This document shows, one piece after another, positions 34,150 through 45,248 of a DNA stretch of 64,000 nt. The translations under genes and the position numbers were made by a program. Source of the stretch: Lunularia cruciata (taxonomy: Eukaryota > Streptophyta > Marchantiopsida > Lunulariales > Lunulariaceae); NCBI GenBank assembly GCA_948567375.1, contig OX419755.1:52767001-52831000 (forward strand). The letters are read 5' to 3'. Each line of letters begins with the position of its first letter. Positions within the stretch are counted from its first letter, which is position 1. A model generated the notes under the pieces. That model was not told the origin of the DNA. It did no database searches and saw only the letters and a list, made by a program, of their open reading frames with translations.

Positions 34150-34690
34150 AGACATCTGTCAAAACTAGTTTTAAAACTCTCTATGGTACTACCTCTTGAG
34201 GTCACCCTAAGACATATGGTTTAGCAGAGAGAGTGGTTCAAATGGTGAAGAGAGAGTTGTATAAGTATGGTTTGCAAAGAGGTCACTTAAGAGATTGGGA
34301 TCTCCAACTACCTTGGTTGGACATGGGCTATTGGTTCAGCTAGCAAGCCTTTTTAGCATCCTTCTCTCCTTACTTTCTACTCTATGCGCAAGATCCAAAT
34401 TTACTTGTAGCCATCCATTGCAATGAAACTACGGTTTTGGACTTGGATGATCTAGTCATATTAGTGAGTACATGTTTTTAGTGGGTAAAAACCTTTTGGA
34501 GAGTGATGCCAATGGCCTTTGAGAATTTAGCAATTGCTTAGCATAGGGATATCTTATGTTATACTATTATTTGAGGAGAAGGTTATAGACTCTCAATTTG
34601 TCAATTTCATCCAAGTGATTATGTATATCTATAGCAAACATCACCAATGACACTTGATGTGACTAAATGCTATATTATCTTGAGAATGCA
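34150..34690 (+). pseudogene. pol: P element integrase fragment
   Basis: The reading frame from about 34150 includes GHPKTYGLAERVVQMVKREL (about 34197-34256), the catalytic-Glu block of a retroviral-type integrase core. Next come DWDLQLPWLDMGYWFS and FSPYFLLYAQDPNL, the usual core C-terminus (TPFELVYG equivalent). A following stretch (about 34508-34690: MPMAFENLAIA, FHPSDYVYI) is the GDxVxL/GPY-type region. Stops near 34197, 34340 and 34479, and a frame change near 34480, show decay. Confidence 0.75.
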
Positions 34691-34696
34691 TGAGAT

Positions 34697-34972
34697 TTGC
34701 CTTTCAGATTCCTCATGTTGGAAGGACATGATGGTGCTGTTTGGAAGGATCATTTGCACAATTGTGCACCATGCCACCTCCCAAACATTGATGGCACTAT
34801 GAACCCAAGTTTCATATTTGTATGTGTAGGCTTGTGGTGTATGTTATGTGGCTCTTTTGGTGTAGTTGCTACTATATTGGTGTGTGATAGTTGTTCAAGA
34901 GGATGGTATATGGCATGTTTGACTTCTTTCTTCATGATGGTTCTTCAAGGACAATGGCTATGTCTTTGATGT
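34697..34972 (+). pseudogene. P element C-terminal PHD finger, degenerate
   Basis: The frame contains GHDGAVWKDHLHNCAPCHLPN and then a PHD-type cluster at about 34836-34972: CMLCG, 9 residues, VCDSCSRGWYMACL, and QWLCL-stop-C. Compared with the PHD consensus (C-x2-C, C-x2-C, H-x2-C, C-x2-C) the metal-binding His is Tyr and the codon before the last Cys is a stop. PHD fingers read histone tails. Placed after integrase it would be an alternative to a chromodomain for choosing target chromatin. The frame link to integrase is through a frameshift near 34690. Confidence 0.65.
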
Positions 34973-35145
34973 ACTTGACCCATAGCTAGTTCACTCTTTA
35001 TGTGGTATAGATTGTAGACAAGCAACTAATTATGAGGCTCATAAGCACTCGGCTTCTTGATCTTTGCACACCATACAATACATCACATACTTGGAGTAGA
35101 TGGCTATCTAGAGTTATAGGAACCTAATTTCCAACTAGGGAGTAA

Positions 35146-35765
35146 TTGTGGCACTTTAGATTTCATGTGTGCTTCAATATGACTTATGCTTCTAGTGTAT
35201 GATGTTGATAACAATATATATTTTGTAGCAATGTATATACGTATGAAAACTACCACAAAATTTTCAACACTAAAGCCGCTTATCCTCTAGAGTGTTAGTC
35301 TTGGCAGTCATAGTTATATTAGTAATTGCTCAAAGACTACTTAATGGCGGTCAGATTTCATGTTAGGACTATTGATCACACCATTAGAGCTACTCTTTGT
35401 ATTGTTAGATGGGCCATCAATAGAAGTATTAGGGTTGGAGTTCTAGGTTATTTCCAAAAGGGTATGCCTTCAAAGTGCAGCTCTAGAGAATTTATTTCTT
35501 TGTTGTTGAGCCTTGATGGTTGATAGAAGCAAATGAGCATCACCTAGAGTTTCTTAGCTAGAGTGGTTGTGCCTTTGTTGTGTAATTAGAGCCCTCTAAT
35601 TTTTGTTTCTCTAGTTGAGAGTTGAGAATTTGATCAGAGTTAAGTGTATGATCAAATTGATTGTGGCACTTTAGAGTTCATGCATGACTTTTGTATGACT
35701 TGTGCTTCTATAATGTGTGATAATGATAACATTTCATATTGTATAATGATTTATATATGCACAAA
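35146..35765 (+). repeat. Direct repeat pair of about 105 bp, 510 bp apart
   Basis: 35146-35250 and about 35658-35765 share attgtggcactttaga, tatgactt.tgcttct and gtatatacg/tatatatgcac-like ends. They may be LTR segments or a tandem subrepeat of the P element 3' region. Between them lies noncoding sequence with no recognisable gene. Confidence 0.5.
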
Positions 35766-35839
35766 AAGAAAGAATTGCATTTGAAGATAGAGAAGAGAAA
35801 TTTTGATTTTTGAAGGTAAGAATCTATTGGGTGTAATAC

Positions 35840-36869
35840 AAAATTTTGTGTTGATTGTGAATGTTATTTTAAAGATATAAATCTTCAAGATGAACAAAGA
35901 CAGATTCTCTTGGCTTCAAGCCAATTACATGGAGTGGCAAAACTATGGTGGCAATTCTAAGTGGAGTAAGCTTAATGGTAATTTGTTGCTCCAATCTCGA
36001 CATGGGACAAATTCAAGAGAACAATAATTTGGAGATTCTAATCGGTGAATGTTGTATGAGATAGATTGGTAGAATTGCAATAGATTGGTTCTATGATGAG
36101 CTACATCACTTAGTTCCAAAATACCATAATGAAAATTCCTAAGATACTAGAAGGTGAAGCTTTGGCTCAATTTGTGAGGGGTTTGAAATCACACATCAAA
36201 TAGAAGTAACCATGTAGGAGGCCAAACACTTGGAAGATACCATGTAGTTGGTTGGGTGCTTTGATTCCTTGGTTGCCATAACTGGATCATGATCTTGATC
36301 TAGACCTTCACAAACCTTATAGATACACCACACATAAGAGGAACCAACACCAATGGAGATTGATCTTATCCAATGGATACCCCTTGGCAGTAAAGACAAA
36401 GAAATATTGTGACAAAGATGGTGGTTGTTTCTAATGTTGCCAAATTGGACATTTCATTGCTAAATGTCCAACTAGGAATGTATGACCTCAACTTATTGCC
36501 TAAATGGAGTTCCTAAAGTATGAGGATCAAGGAAACAAAGAATCCCAATAGGAGATATAGAACCACTTACTAAAAGCTTGATTTGTTTGAATGGGATTGA
36601 AGACTTTACCTATGCAAGTTTGTTATACTTGCAAGGTATGATATCCAATTATAAAGTAGTATTTTGATTGATTATGTGAGTTTTGAGAATTTCATGTTTA
36701 TGTAATTGGCAAAGGAATTATATATTCTTATCAAGAAAGTATTTGGTAGTAGATTGATGATTGTGGATGGTAAAAAGCATTCTACATTTTGTGCTTCACA
36801 TCCTATTACATTCAAGATTGGGAAATAGTGTTGAGAGTGTATGAGGTTTGTATGAGCTCCCCTAAACTA
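35840..36869 (+). pseudogene. gag: C2: chromovirus gag and protease fragment
   Basis: Homologous to C3 over its right part (36298-36869 against 42883-43470). Gag motifs are QLHGVAKLWWQF (about 35925), GEALAQFVRGLKSHIK (about 36150) and a broken zinc knuckle near 36435 (CQIGHFIAKCP). The protease start is recognisable near 36590-36860. Stops are dense. It ends abruptly where M3 begins. Because it overlaps C3 in homology it is a separate copy, not the missing left half of C3. Confidence 0.75.
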
Positions 36870-37157
36870 TGAATTTTTTTCTCTTTTCTTTCTCTCACTC
36901 TATAACTAATAGAGTATATACATGACTAACACCATTTGAGAATAATCCACCATAGTGAACACAAAAGTTTCAAGTTGCTCCAAGATTTCTATAGCAACGT
37001 CAAATCCTAGAGTGCATATTAATCAAACCCTCATGGATTGTTTATCCATAAGTTGAAAGATTATCTCCATCATTAATCTTGAGAATTAGTTGATGAAGGT
37101 GGTAGTATTTATGTAGCTGTACTAAGACTCTCTCCAAGATCCTTCACCAAAGTCTCT

Positions 37158-40100
37158 TGTGGTACCCACATTTTTTGCTTTTTTTGAAATGGAGAAGAAG
37201 AAGTGTATAGAGAAGTCAGATTGCGCCTATATGGCCAAAGAAGGCAAAGAAAAGAGTCTTCGGGATGAAACCCAGTGTAATGTGGCTTTGGGTCATAAGG
37301 CAAAGTACTCGGAATTGCCCTATCAGCATACAACCCAAAGTAAGGAGTCTTTGTATTAGGGGTGCTCAACCCAAGGCGAGGACAGTGTAACAACTTTCCT
37401 TTGGGGCAAGAGATTCAAGAAGGGACTGTTCAAAAACGGCGGTCAAACGCATGAAGGACACTTGATAGTGACAAGAGCATGCAAGAGGTATGATTTCTCA
37501 ATAGAAACTCAAATTGAAGAGAGACAAAGAAGGTGCAACTCTATAAAAATTGGGCTAAAGACAAAGTGATGACAAGCAATTTTCCTTTGCCGTTAAGAAG
37601 TCATCTTGCAAGAGAAGGGGGGAAGGGAAGTAGAGTCAAAGATGCATTGGTGTGTAGAAGAGAATTTGAGAGAGCTAATCTGGGAGTCAATAGGAAGAAT
37701 AGTCCCCAGGCCAGAGAGGAAGAGAGAAAGATGGGAGGAGGGAAGAAGAACTCTAAATTCTTAGTGAGAAATCATGCAATTTGGAGGTTAGATGTGATTG
37801 CAAGAATTGAAGTCTTGAGCAGACTTCAGATCACATTTTGGCGTGGAACTAGAATGTGAGCTTTCCAGGGTTCATGACTGAGATAATTGAGAGTAGATGT
37901 CTTGATGGCCCCAAAGAAGAAGGGAAGAGAGGTAATCCGGCTTGTTGGATGGAGTCGGATTGGAGGTTAGTACTCAGAAGAGAAGCAGGTGTGGAGCAAG
38001 GTGCAACGTTCTTGGGGAAGGGAGAAGTAGCATAAGAAACCCAAGAGGTGAGAGATGCTTTCTCTATGAAGCGCACAAAGAATGGATACAAAGTAGAGAG
38101 TTACAAGGATCCTGTCAAGTGAGGGATCATGAGTGCTCTAATGGCAATCTTGAAGCCATAGAGAACAACTTATGTGATGAAGCACCAAGCGGTGTTCTTC
38201 CATAAGATGTTTGCAAAAGAGCCGATTAACTGTGCAAAGTGCTTTCATGGGCAAACAAGACAGATGGTGTGGAAATTTGCAAGATAAATCACCTTTGCAT
38301 TACATTGTGCCATTTGCAATGCATTTTTATTTGGGGCTAAACTTGCTCAATGCGGCAGAGCACAACAAAATGGCGTCACATTTCTATCCCGACTTAAGAA
38401 AGGAGGTTGACACGGAGGAACAGCAGTACATTCTTCATATCAAGAGTAGTGATGAGTACTACGCGTAGATGGGGAAGAATGTGCAGTTGGACATGAGTAC
38501 TCCAAAGTCAAAGAAGAGGAGTTGACAAGGAGAAGGAGAAGACATCAAGAAAATAAGACCTCGGAAGACCAGAAGAGTAAACCAAAGGAAACGTATGGTA
38601 GTAATTGCATCGTCAAAGGAAGAATCAGAGGGCAAAGCTGAGTGCAAGTCCGAAGACTTAGAAAGAGAAGAAGAACCCAAGCTCACATTGCAAAGTGGAG
38701 ACACAAGTAGTGACAGCGATGATGGAAGAGAGATGACATCGGTACCCAAAATAGAAGAAGCCAGGATGGAGATAGAGGAGAAAGGTAACGCAAAGTTAGA
38801 AGATGAAGTGCCAGAGGAGGAAGAGAGAAAAGTTACCATTCAACAAGGAGTTTGTCCCAAGAAAAAGGCAAAGTGTGAAGCGGGGCTGAGCAAGGTAAGA
38901 GAAGAGGAGAATGCAAGTTCGGAAAGTGAAGCATCCATTCCTATACAACGGTTGTAGCTTAGAAGATGAGTATCGAGAGAAGAAGAGGTGAAGAAAGAGA
39001 TCACTCTGCAAGTCAAAGTAGCCACGAGTGAAGGAGTGGAGTACCTACGGGAGGTTGTGTGTCCCTTATTGGTGAAGTTAGAACACAAGAAGAAGGAGAT
39101 GCAGTCAAAGTGTCCGGAGGTGAAGATTGTGTTGCAGGTGCTAGCCTGATTAGAAGAAGAGAACTCGGAATTGAAGAAGAGTATAATCCGAGGTGAGGAG
39201 AAAAAGGAAGTACTACAAGTAGATGAAGTAGTATAGAATCAAGTGATTGAGAACTTGAAGAGAGAAGCAAGGAATCAGGAGGAGCTCATAGAACAGAGTG
39301 ACATAGCAAGGGAAAGACAAGTAGCTGAGTATGAAATCTTGAAGCAGCAATTTGTTGATTTGAGATTAGAGATTATCCATGCTATGGCAAGAGTAGCCAA
39401 GAGAGAACAAGAGCTTGATAGGGTGATGGAAAGTGTAGAAGAGAAGAAGAAGCTTTGGCAACAAGAGTTGACTGTGCGGTATAGAGAAGAAGAGAGGTTG
39501 AGAGAGTTACTTCGCAATCAAGAGTAGAAGATTGTACGAAAGGAGAAGGAGAAGGAGGTTGTGAAAGCCGAGTTTGAAGCAAAATTGGCAATGTACCGAG
39601 AAGATTGGCTTGCAGATCAAGAACAGGAGAGGAAAATGAGATTGGAGCCATTAAAAGAGATCGTGATTAGGATGAATGCGATGTTGAGTACCAAGGCTAG
39701 TGTGCATATCAAAGAGACGAGGCTGCACAAGCTAAAGTTGTTGGTGCAGGAGACGAGGAGGAGACATGCAAAGGACAAAGACTTGAATGCTTTGTTGATC
39801 AGTCTAAGAACTCATGCAGATAGGAAGATATTGGAAGTAGAAGACAATATCACGATTAGATTAGACTTAGTGAAATAAGAGATAGATAAACTTTGGAAGG
39901 ATGTCAGAGCAAAACCCAAAGTAGATGAAGTAGGAGTGCAGATGTCTTCAGAGTTACCATTGGAGACATTAGAGAAGAGTGGGTTGGGAGATAAGGAGTT
40001 AGATAGATTACCCACTAGTGAAATTTCAGATCAGGAAAGAGAACTGTTAGATTTGGTAGAGGAATTAGGAGTTGTGAAACCCAAGGATAGAGTAGTAGGG

Positions 40101-40956
40101 AGTGAAGTTACTTTGGTTTTGGGTTTGAAAGCCAAGGAAGAAGTAGACATCGGATTGGATAAGTAACAAATTTGAGATTTGAAGAGGCAAATATGAAGAG
40201 GTGCATTGTCATTTCGGATCTGCAGGTTTGTAGAGTTGTTAGGAAGAGGTATATTAGGAAGATAATTGTCATTTTCTTCACTATTTAAGAGTGGCATTTG
40301 TAGTCTTATGTTGTTCAGTGCTAATAATTTCTGAGAATAGATAAAGCAAAGTGCTATGAAGCAGTGCTTGTTGCTTGAGCTCGATTCCAAGTATCAACTT
40401 TGTGTTTGTAATTGTGAGTGTGTGAAGAGATTTGAAGTGCAAGTCAATGTGCTTGTTGGATGTTGGATTCCACAGCCTTGATCTTTGTTTGGTGTGTTTG
40501 ATCTTGAATGAAGTGCAATCGGAGCAATGCCTTGATAGATCTGAGAGGAATTGTAGTTTTGGTAGTACTTTGCATTTGTGAGTGCAGCACAAAGTTTATG
40601 TGAAGCAATTTTGATTGAGGAAGTTGTGCCTTCGGTGGAGGGGTAAAACACAATTTTGAGGCAAAGTCGTTTTGTAGTGAAGTGCCATTTTTGGGAGAGC
40701 CTGAATCATCACAATCAAGATTGTTTGGAAAGAATTGAAGGTGTTGTGATTAAGGAGTGTTACTTTGTGACAAGACTGAGTCAGTGCTTGTTACTCTCTT
40801 TTGGGTGTGGTTTCTACCTGAGAGATCAAAGACGTAACCAAGAAGAAATGCAATTGTTACTTTGCTTTGTATTTGGACATTTCTGACTCATATTTCTGCG
40901 GGAACAAACTTTACTTACCTGATTACCACAAAAGTGATATTTGCCGGGTTTTCACA
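37158..40956 (+). repeat. L4: solo LTR of the L family (3799 bp)
   Basis: Starts TGTGGTACCCACATT and ends GGGTTTTCACA. Inserted in the ORF0 end of M3. No internal region is present, so it is a solo LTR. TATA box CTATAAAAAT near 37541. It carries the LTR ORF at 37569-40166. Confidence 0.9.
37569..40166 (+). pseudogene. L4 LTR-encoded coiled-coil protein (degenerate)
   Basis: Same unknown protein as in L1-L3, about 866 codons. ATG at 37569 follows the TATA box by 27 nt. The order is kept: globular N-terminus (to about 38400), acidic linker (about 38595-38830), coiled coil (about 39030-39850) and acidic tail (39936-40166, ending IGLDK). Stops or frame changes lie near 37857, 38031, 38121, 38467, 38957, 39149, 39234, 39525 and 39876. 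Long open stretches such as 39561-39878 survive. No known domain recognised. Confidence 0.75.
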
Positions 40957-41497
40957 TCTCCAAAAGTAATTTTACTCTACTACACTCATGTCCTTTTGGA
41001 AGGCCTTCAACTCTACAAACCTCACACAACTCCTTGGTTTTAGATCTTCTCCCTCAAAATCTTGGTGATGAAGATCCAACATGCAAACCCAAGTCAAGTA
41101 AGCCTCTCCTTTCCCTTAATCTCTTGCTCTCAAAGGTCAATGGACATGAAATTGCCTTATGTCCCTCTCTCTCTCCCTTCTTAGACTCACTCTTTCCTCC
41201 ACGTGGTGCAGGTTTTTGGATCCTCTCAACACTCTTTTCAAATTCTATTGTAAACTCTCTTTTCCTCAAATCCACCCCTACAATCACCCTTGGGGAACCT
41301 TGCATAGTCTCAATTTCCACTCTTGATGACACTCCATGTTCCCAAGATGAATCTAAACATTCAAACATGCTTTTTGTTGCTCTCAAACTTCTCATGCATG
41401 AGATCTCAACTCTGCAGAATTGACCCTTCCTTGCAATTTCACTCAAATCTCTCAACAAGTATGTGATAGTCCTCTGAAATGTTTCATACTTGATCAA
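40957..41497 (-). pseudogene. M3 ORF0 (pre-gag zinc-knuckle ORF), damaged
   Basis: Open frame 41497-41054, starting MIKYETFQRT, longer at the N-terminus than the main M4 open frame. It shows FCRVEISCMRSLR, then VIVGVDLRKREFTIEFE. The first half of the zinc knuckle (CxxC) has been lost by a small deletion near 41185; only GHKAISC remains. The C-terminal part beyond 41054 is frame-shifted and then interrupted by L4. Confidence 0.65.
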
Positions 41498-42196
41498 AAC
41501 TCCAGTGTATTCCTCCCTGCAAAGTTTTAAATCTTTTCATTGAGCCATTTGGCCTAGACACCTTTCTATTCAGCACATATATTTCAGATTTGGTCTGAAA
41601 ACCACACCCCTCACTTCAAAAACTCATAACTCCATGCTCAAGAATTATCTTTCTTTAATTTTTGTGTCAGTAGGTAGGATATAACATACTAAATTTTCTT
41701 GGAAAGTTTCACAAAAATCCACTAAAAATTGAAGAAATGGCAGACTCTGAACAATTTTCCAGAGAGCGTGCAATTGCGGGAGCAGTTTACATTATCAACT
41801 TTCAAAAGTTCTAGCCAAATGCGCATAATAGCTCTCACAATAATTCCAAGTTTGCTAACTGAAAGATAGCCCAAGCTATCATGTGTAGAAATTTCAAGTT
41901 CAGATCTCAAACCTAAGATTTTGCCCAAAATCACCTTAATCCCCAAAATCTGCAATCCACCTCACACAATCTCTCCAAATCCTCTCATGTATACAAGATG
42001 TACAAAATCACTTCAAAGATATCATAATGAACTACATGGTATACAAATGGATCTTGGTTCTCTAACATAAGTTCAGCCCTATCCTCTCCTAATGTTCTCT
42101 CCAAGTGAGCTCTCATAGCCTCCTTCTGCCTAATGTAAAATTGAACACGGAACATTATCTTGCCTTCTAGAGAGGTCTCGGCAACAGAACCAAGAG
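41498..42196 (-). other. M3 leader between 5' LTR and ORF0, with candidate PBS
   Basis: About 700 bp without a credible gene. The 200 bp next to the LTR (41998-42196) are absent from M4. A PBS-like TGGTTCTGTTGCCGAGA (plus coordinates 42176-42192) lies 4 nt from the LTR and partly matches the plant gypsy PBS TGGCGCCGTTGCCGGGGA. Confidence 0.55.
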
Positions 42197-42882
42197 TGTA
42201 TGCCGACCTGTCTCTCACTTAGGATGAACCTCTGATGTCTATTATGGTAGTGCACCATGGACTATGAAGGCAAGGAACCGCAACTCCATCATACTCCTCC
42301 AAGGCTAACACTCCAAGACTCAAGACATTGCTCACTAGAGAACTCAATGAAAGAGAGATGGTTGCAAATGAAATGATGATGAGTACCTTGCCCCTTGTTT
42401 ATATACTTGTGAAATAATTACATACCAAAGTTACTAATTACCATAGTAACTCAAGTTACTAAACTAAAAGTCAAGTAAAGTCAAAAAGTAGAGAGGAATA
42501 TCCATTCACATGGGCATATTCCACTAGCATGTGATCTAATCTTGACCCAACCACTAAATCAAGGATTCCTTCACATGGGCTATCCTTGGACTAAAGAAGA
42601 ATCCAAAACAAAAAGGCTTGCGGGCCCAAGAGTTCTCAACTCTTTCCTCAAAGCCAAACACCTAGGAATAATACCAAGTCAACACACTAGAATCCAAAAT
42701 AGTAGTGTTCATCTTTTCCACTTCTTCTAAAGTAAGGTCTCCTCTATCTTAGCTATGACTAACTCTAGCTAATCATGAATAATGTAGAACTATCTTTTAT
42801 CTCTATATAAATAATACCTCTCAAGTACTTGTTATACCAAGCTAAATATCACAATACCACACATGCACAAATGGGTGTTACA
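42197..42882 (-). repeat. M3 5' LTR (686 bp)
   Basis: Clearly homologous to both M4 LTRs and to M2. The edge near 42197 reads TGTATGCCGACC where M4 has TGTGAGCCGGCC. The outer edge is ..GGGTGTTACA at 42882. Flanks (AGAG and GACC) do not match, as expected for an internal/external pair, not a solo LTR. Confidence 0.85.
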
Positions 42883-43130
42883 GACCTTGACCTCCATAGA
42901 ACCTACCCATACACTATACAGGGTGGAGGAGCCGGCACCAATGGAGATTGATGCCATTCAACAAAGATCACTTGGCACTGTAGATAGAGAGAAACTACGA
43001 CAAAATGGTGTTTTTTTATTATTGCCAATTGGGACATTGCATTACTGAATGTCCACTCAAGAATGAGCAACCTCAACAAGTGCCTAGTGGAGTTTGTGGA
43101 GCGGAATGATCAAGGAAAAAAGGAATCCTA
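42883..43130 (+). pseudogene. gag: C3 gag C-terminus
   Basis: The last part of gag, with PAPMEIDAIQQ and a zinc-knuckle remnant (YCQLGHCITECP, about 43021-43056) in a shifted frame. A run of T near 43009 is the likely site of the frameshift that removed the first Cys from the main frame. Confidence 0.7.
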
Positions 43131-43160
43131 GTAGGAGATTTCAAGCCGCCAATTGGGAGC

Positions 43161-43556
43161 TTGATTAATTCTAATGGGATTGAAGGTTTGACCTATGCAA
43201 GTTTGCTTCACTTGCAAGGTACAATATCTAATTGGGGTTATAGGATTTTGGTTGATTTTGGAAGTTTAGAGAATTGTATGTCTATGCAAGTAGCAAAGAA
43301 ATTGGGTATTCCTATCAAGCCAATAATTGGAAGTAGATTTATGATGGCGGATGGTAGAAAGGGTTCTGCATTCCGTACCTCACATTCTATTACCTTCAAG
43401 ATTGGGAAGGAGTATTTGGAGTGTATGAGGTTTGTAGTGGCACCTCTATACTACGATGTCATTTTAGGACTACATTGGCTTGAGCGTCATAGGTTCAATT
43501 TGATTGGACCCAATGACAAATTCAAGTATAACACCAAGGTAGGAATTTGTGATTAG
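43161..43556 (+). pseudogene. pol: C3 aspartic protease
   Basis: Retropepsin-like: ILVDFGSLENCMS (about 43245) is the active-site region, with DFGS in place of D-S/T-G. Then comes VILGLHWLERH (about 43460), which matches the ILGMxWL flap-end motif of gypsy proteases. The frame closes at 43556. A run of divergent 60-66-bp repeats (43600-43800) then separates it from RT. Confidence 0.75.
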
Positions 43557-43599
43557 GTTGTCTGGCACCTCTGAGTAAGACACTTAAAAATATTCAGTC

Positions 43600-43800
43600 C
43601 CAAGATATGAAGTTTGTCAAGAAGGTATCTATAGAGCAAGCCTTGAAGGGAGATGAGTTCCAAGATGGGAAGTTTACCGGGAAAGTAGCCATGGAGCAAA
43701 CTTTAAAGAAATATGAGTCCCTAGATGGGAAGTTTGTTAGTGAAGCAACCATAGAGCAAGCTTTGGAGGAAGATAAGTATATTTTTGTGGTGTGGATCAA
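43600..43800 (+). repeat. Imperfect tandem repeat of about 66 bp in C3 pol
   Basis: Three units of the type GKFxxxVxIEQALKxDE. At DNA level each has gatgggaagttt..g.ag.a.ccat.gagcaagc.tt.. spaced 66 bp. It lies between protease and RT in a frame that remains open to 43846. Similar linker expansion was not seen in C1, which lacks this part. Confidence 0.7.
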
Positions 43801-43859
43801 GCCAATTGCACAAAGACAATCTAAGGAAGGCCAAGAGCCTAAGTAAGCAATGGTTGATC

Positions 43860-45240
43860 AGATGGTTTAGGAGTTTGTGGACGTGTTTCCGGATGATCTA
43901 CCAAAGGGATTACCCTCCAATTGTGGTATGACCTTCAAGATTGAGCTATTGCCAAGGAGTACTCTAGTGAGTAGACCAATTTATCGGCTCTCACCAAAGA
44001 AGTTGGAGGAGTTGCAAACAACACTTACGGAGTTGTTGGAGGAGTTACGAGCAACACTTAAAAAGTTGTTGGAGAAGGACTTCATACAACATAGTACCTC
44101 TCCTTTGGGAGCACCGGTACTATTTGTTCCAAAGAAGGATTGAAGACTTCATTTCTATATTGATTATCGTGGGCTCAATAAGCAAACAATGAAGAATGTG
44201 TATCCTTTACCTTGGATTGATGACTTGCTTGATCAATTGAGTGTAGCACAATACTTTTCCAAGTTGGATCTCTGCAATGGCTATTGGAAAATCCCCATTG
44301 ATAAGGAGGATCTAAAAAAGACTACCTTTTGCACAAGGTATGGGCATTTTGAGTGGAGAGTTCTACCTTTAGGGCTCACTAATGCTCCAATAGTCTTCAT
44401 AGATCATATGCATCTGGTGTTGGATGGACTATTGGATCAAAACATGGTGGTGTTCTTGGATGAATATCTTAATATATAGCAAGATAGAGGCAAAACATGT
44501 GAATCATGTGCAAGAAGTCCTAAGACAACAACGATAATGGAAATTTTATTGCAAGAAGTTGAATTGTACCTTTTGGCAAAACAAAGTCACCTTCTTGGGT
44601 CACAAGATCTCATTGGAAGGGATCATGGTGGAAGAAGAGAAATCAGGCCATTATTGATTGCCTACTCCAAAGGATGTTACAGAAGTACAGGTATTTAATG
44701 GATTGGCCAATTTTTACCAACGGTTCATCCATTATTATGCTCATGTGGCTGCACTATTGGCTGACCTCTCAGGGAAGAACTCAAGCTTCCAATAGACCAC
44801 CAAGCATGAAGAAGCATTCCAGAAGCTGAAACATATGGTGTCTTCAAGACACATCTATCAACCATATGATCCTTAACTACCTTGTGTGGTTGATTTTGAT
44901 GCTTCTAACTTTGCAATTGGAGCTATGTTGCAACAGGAATTCCTAAATGGACTACATCCCATTGCCTTTGTATCTCACCAACTAAATACAACTGAAATAA
45001 ATTACTTTGTTTGAGATTGGGAACAAATTGCAATGGTATATGCCACCAAAGTATGGAGGCATTATCTCTTGGAGAAACAAGTGATCATACAAATTGATCA
45101 CAAACCATTGTTGCAGACCTTACACTTGGAACACATGAAGAGTCAACATCATCAATAGGAGAAGCAACTCTAATTTTTTGACATCAAACTTGAGTACAAA
45201 CCAGGTTGGTTCCATGTCATCCCTGATGCTCTATCATGAC
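43860..45240 (+). pseudogene. pol: C3 reverse transcriptase and RNase H
   Basis: RT from VFPDDLPKGLPSN (43880) through [13 protein letters not shown] (about 44205), FSKLDLCNGYWKI and GLTNAPIVFIDHM. The catalytic box is broken: an extra A turns the FLDD codons into FLDE and shifts the frame (about 44455-44480). A short in-frame duplication near 44030-44070 repeats LLEELRATLKKLLE. RNase H is recognisable at about 44885-45235 (VDFDASNFAIGAMLQ, QIDHKPLLQT). Stops near 44140, 44797, 44876 and 45013. Confidence 0.85.
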
Positions 45241-45248
45241 GACCTGAT

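Larger units (their letters stand above)
34000..35280 (+). mobile_element. P element fragment: gypsy pol end with PHD finger
   Basis: The remains of an integrase, its C-terminal extension and a PHD finger, followed by noncoding 3' sequence. No LTR edges could be fixed. Upstream to about 33730 there are only weak traces. It is a lineage distinct from the chromovirus C copies, which carry a chromodomain in the equivalent place. Confidence 0.6.
37153..40961. repeat. Target-site duplication of L4 (TCTCT / TCTCC)
   Basis: The duplicated bases are 37153-37157 on the left and 40957-40961 on the right of L4, one mismatch. M1 at about 22247 shows the undisturbed sequence agtctccaaaagt. Confidence 0.75.
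36870..42882 (-). mobile_element. M3: 5' end of an M-family element, interrupted by L4
   Basis: Minus-strand pieces 36870-37157 and 40957-42196, plus 5' LTR 42197-42882. It keeps LTR, PBS region, leader and ORF0 but is cut before gag: the left edge at about 36870 corresponds to M4 near 54120. L4 lies between the pieces with a 5-bp duplication. No gag or pol remains. Confidence 0.85.

Noticed and set aside
42542-42730. 62-aa ORF repeated in several M LTRs
   Set aside because: Found in M1, M3 and M4 LTRs on the antisense strand of the element and short. It repeats because the LTR repeats, and there is no sign of selection.
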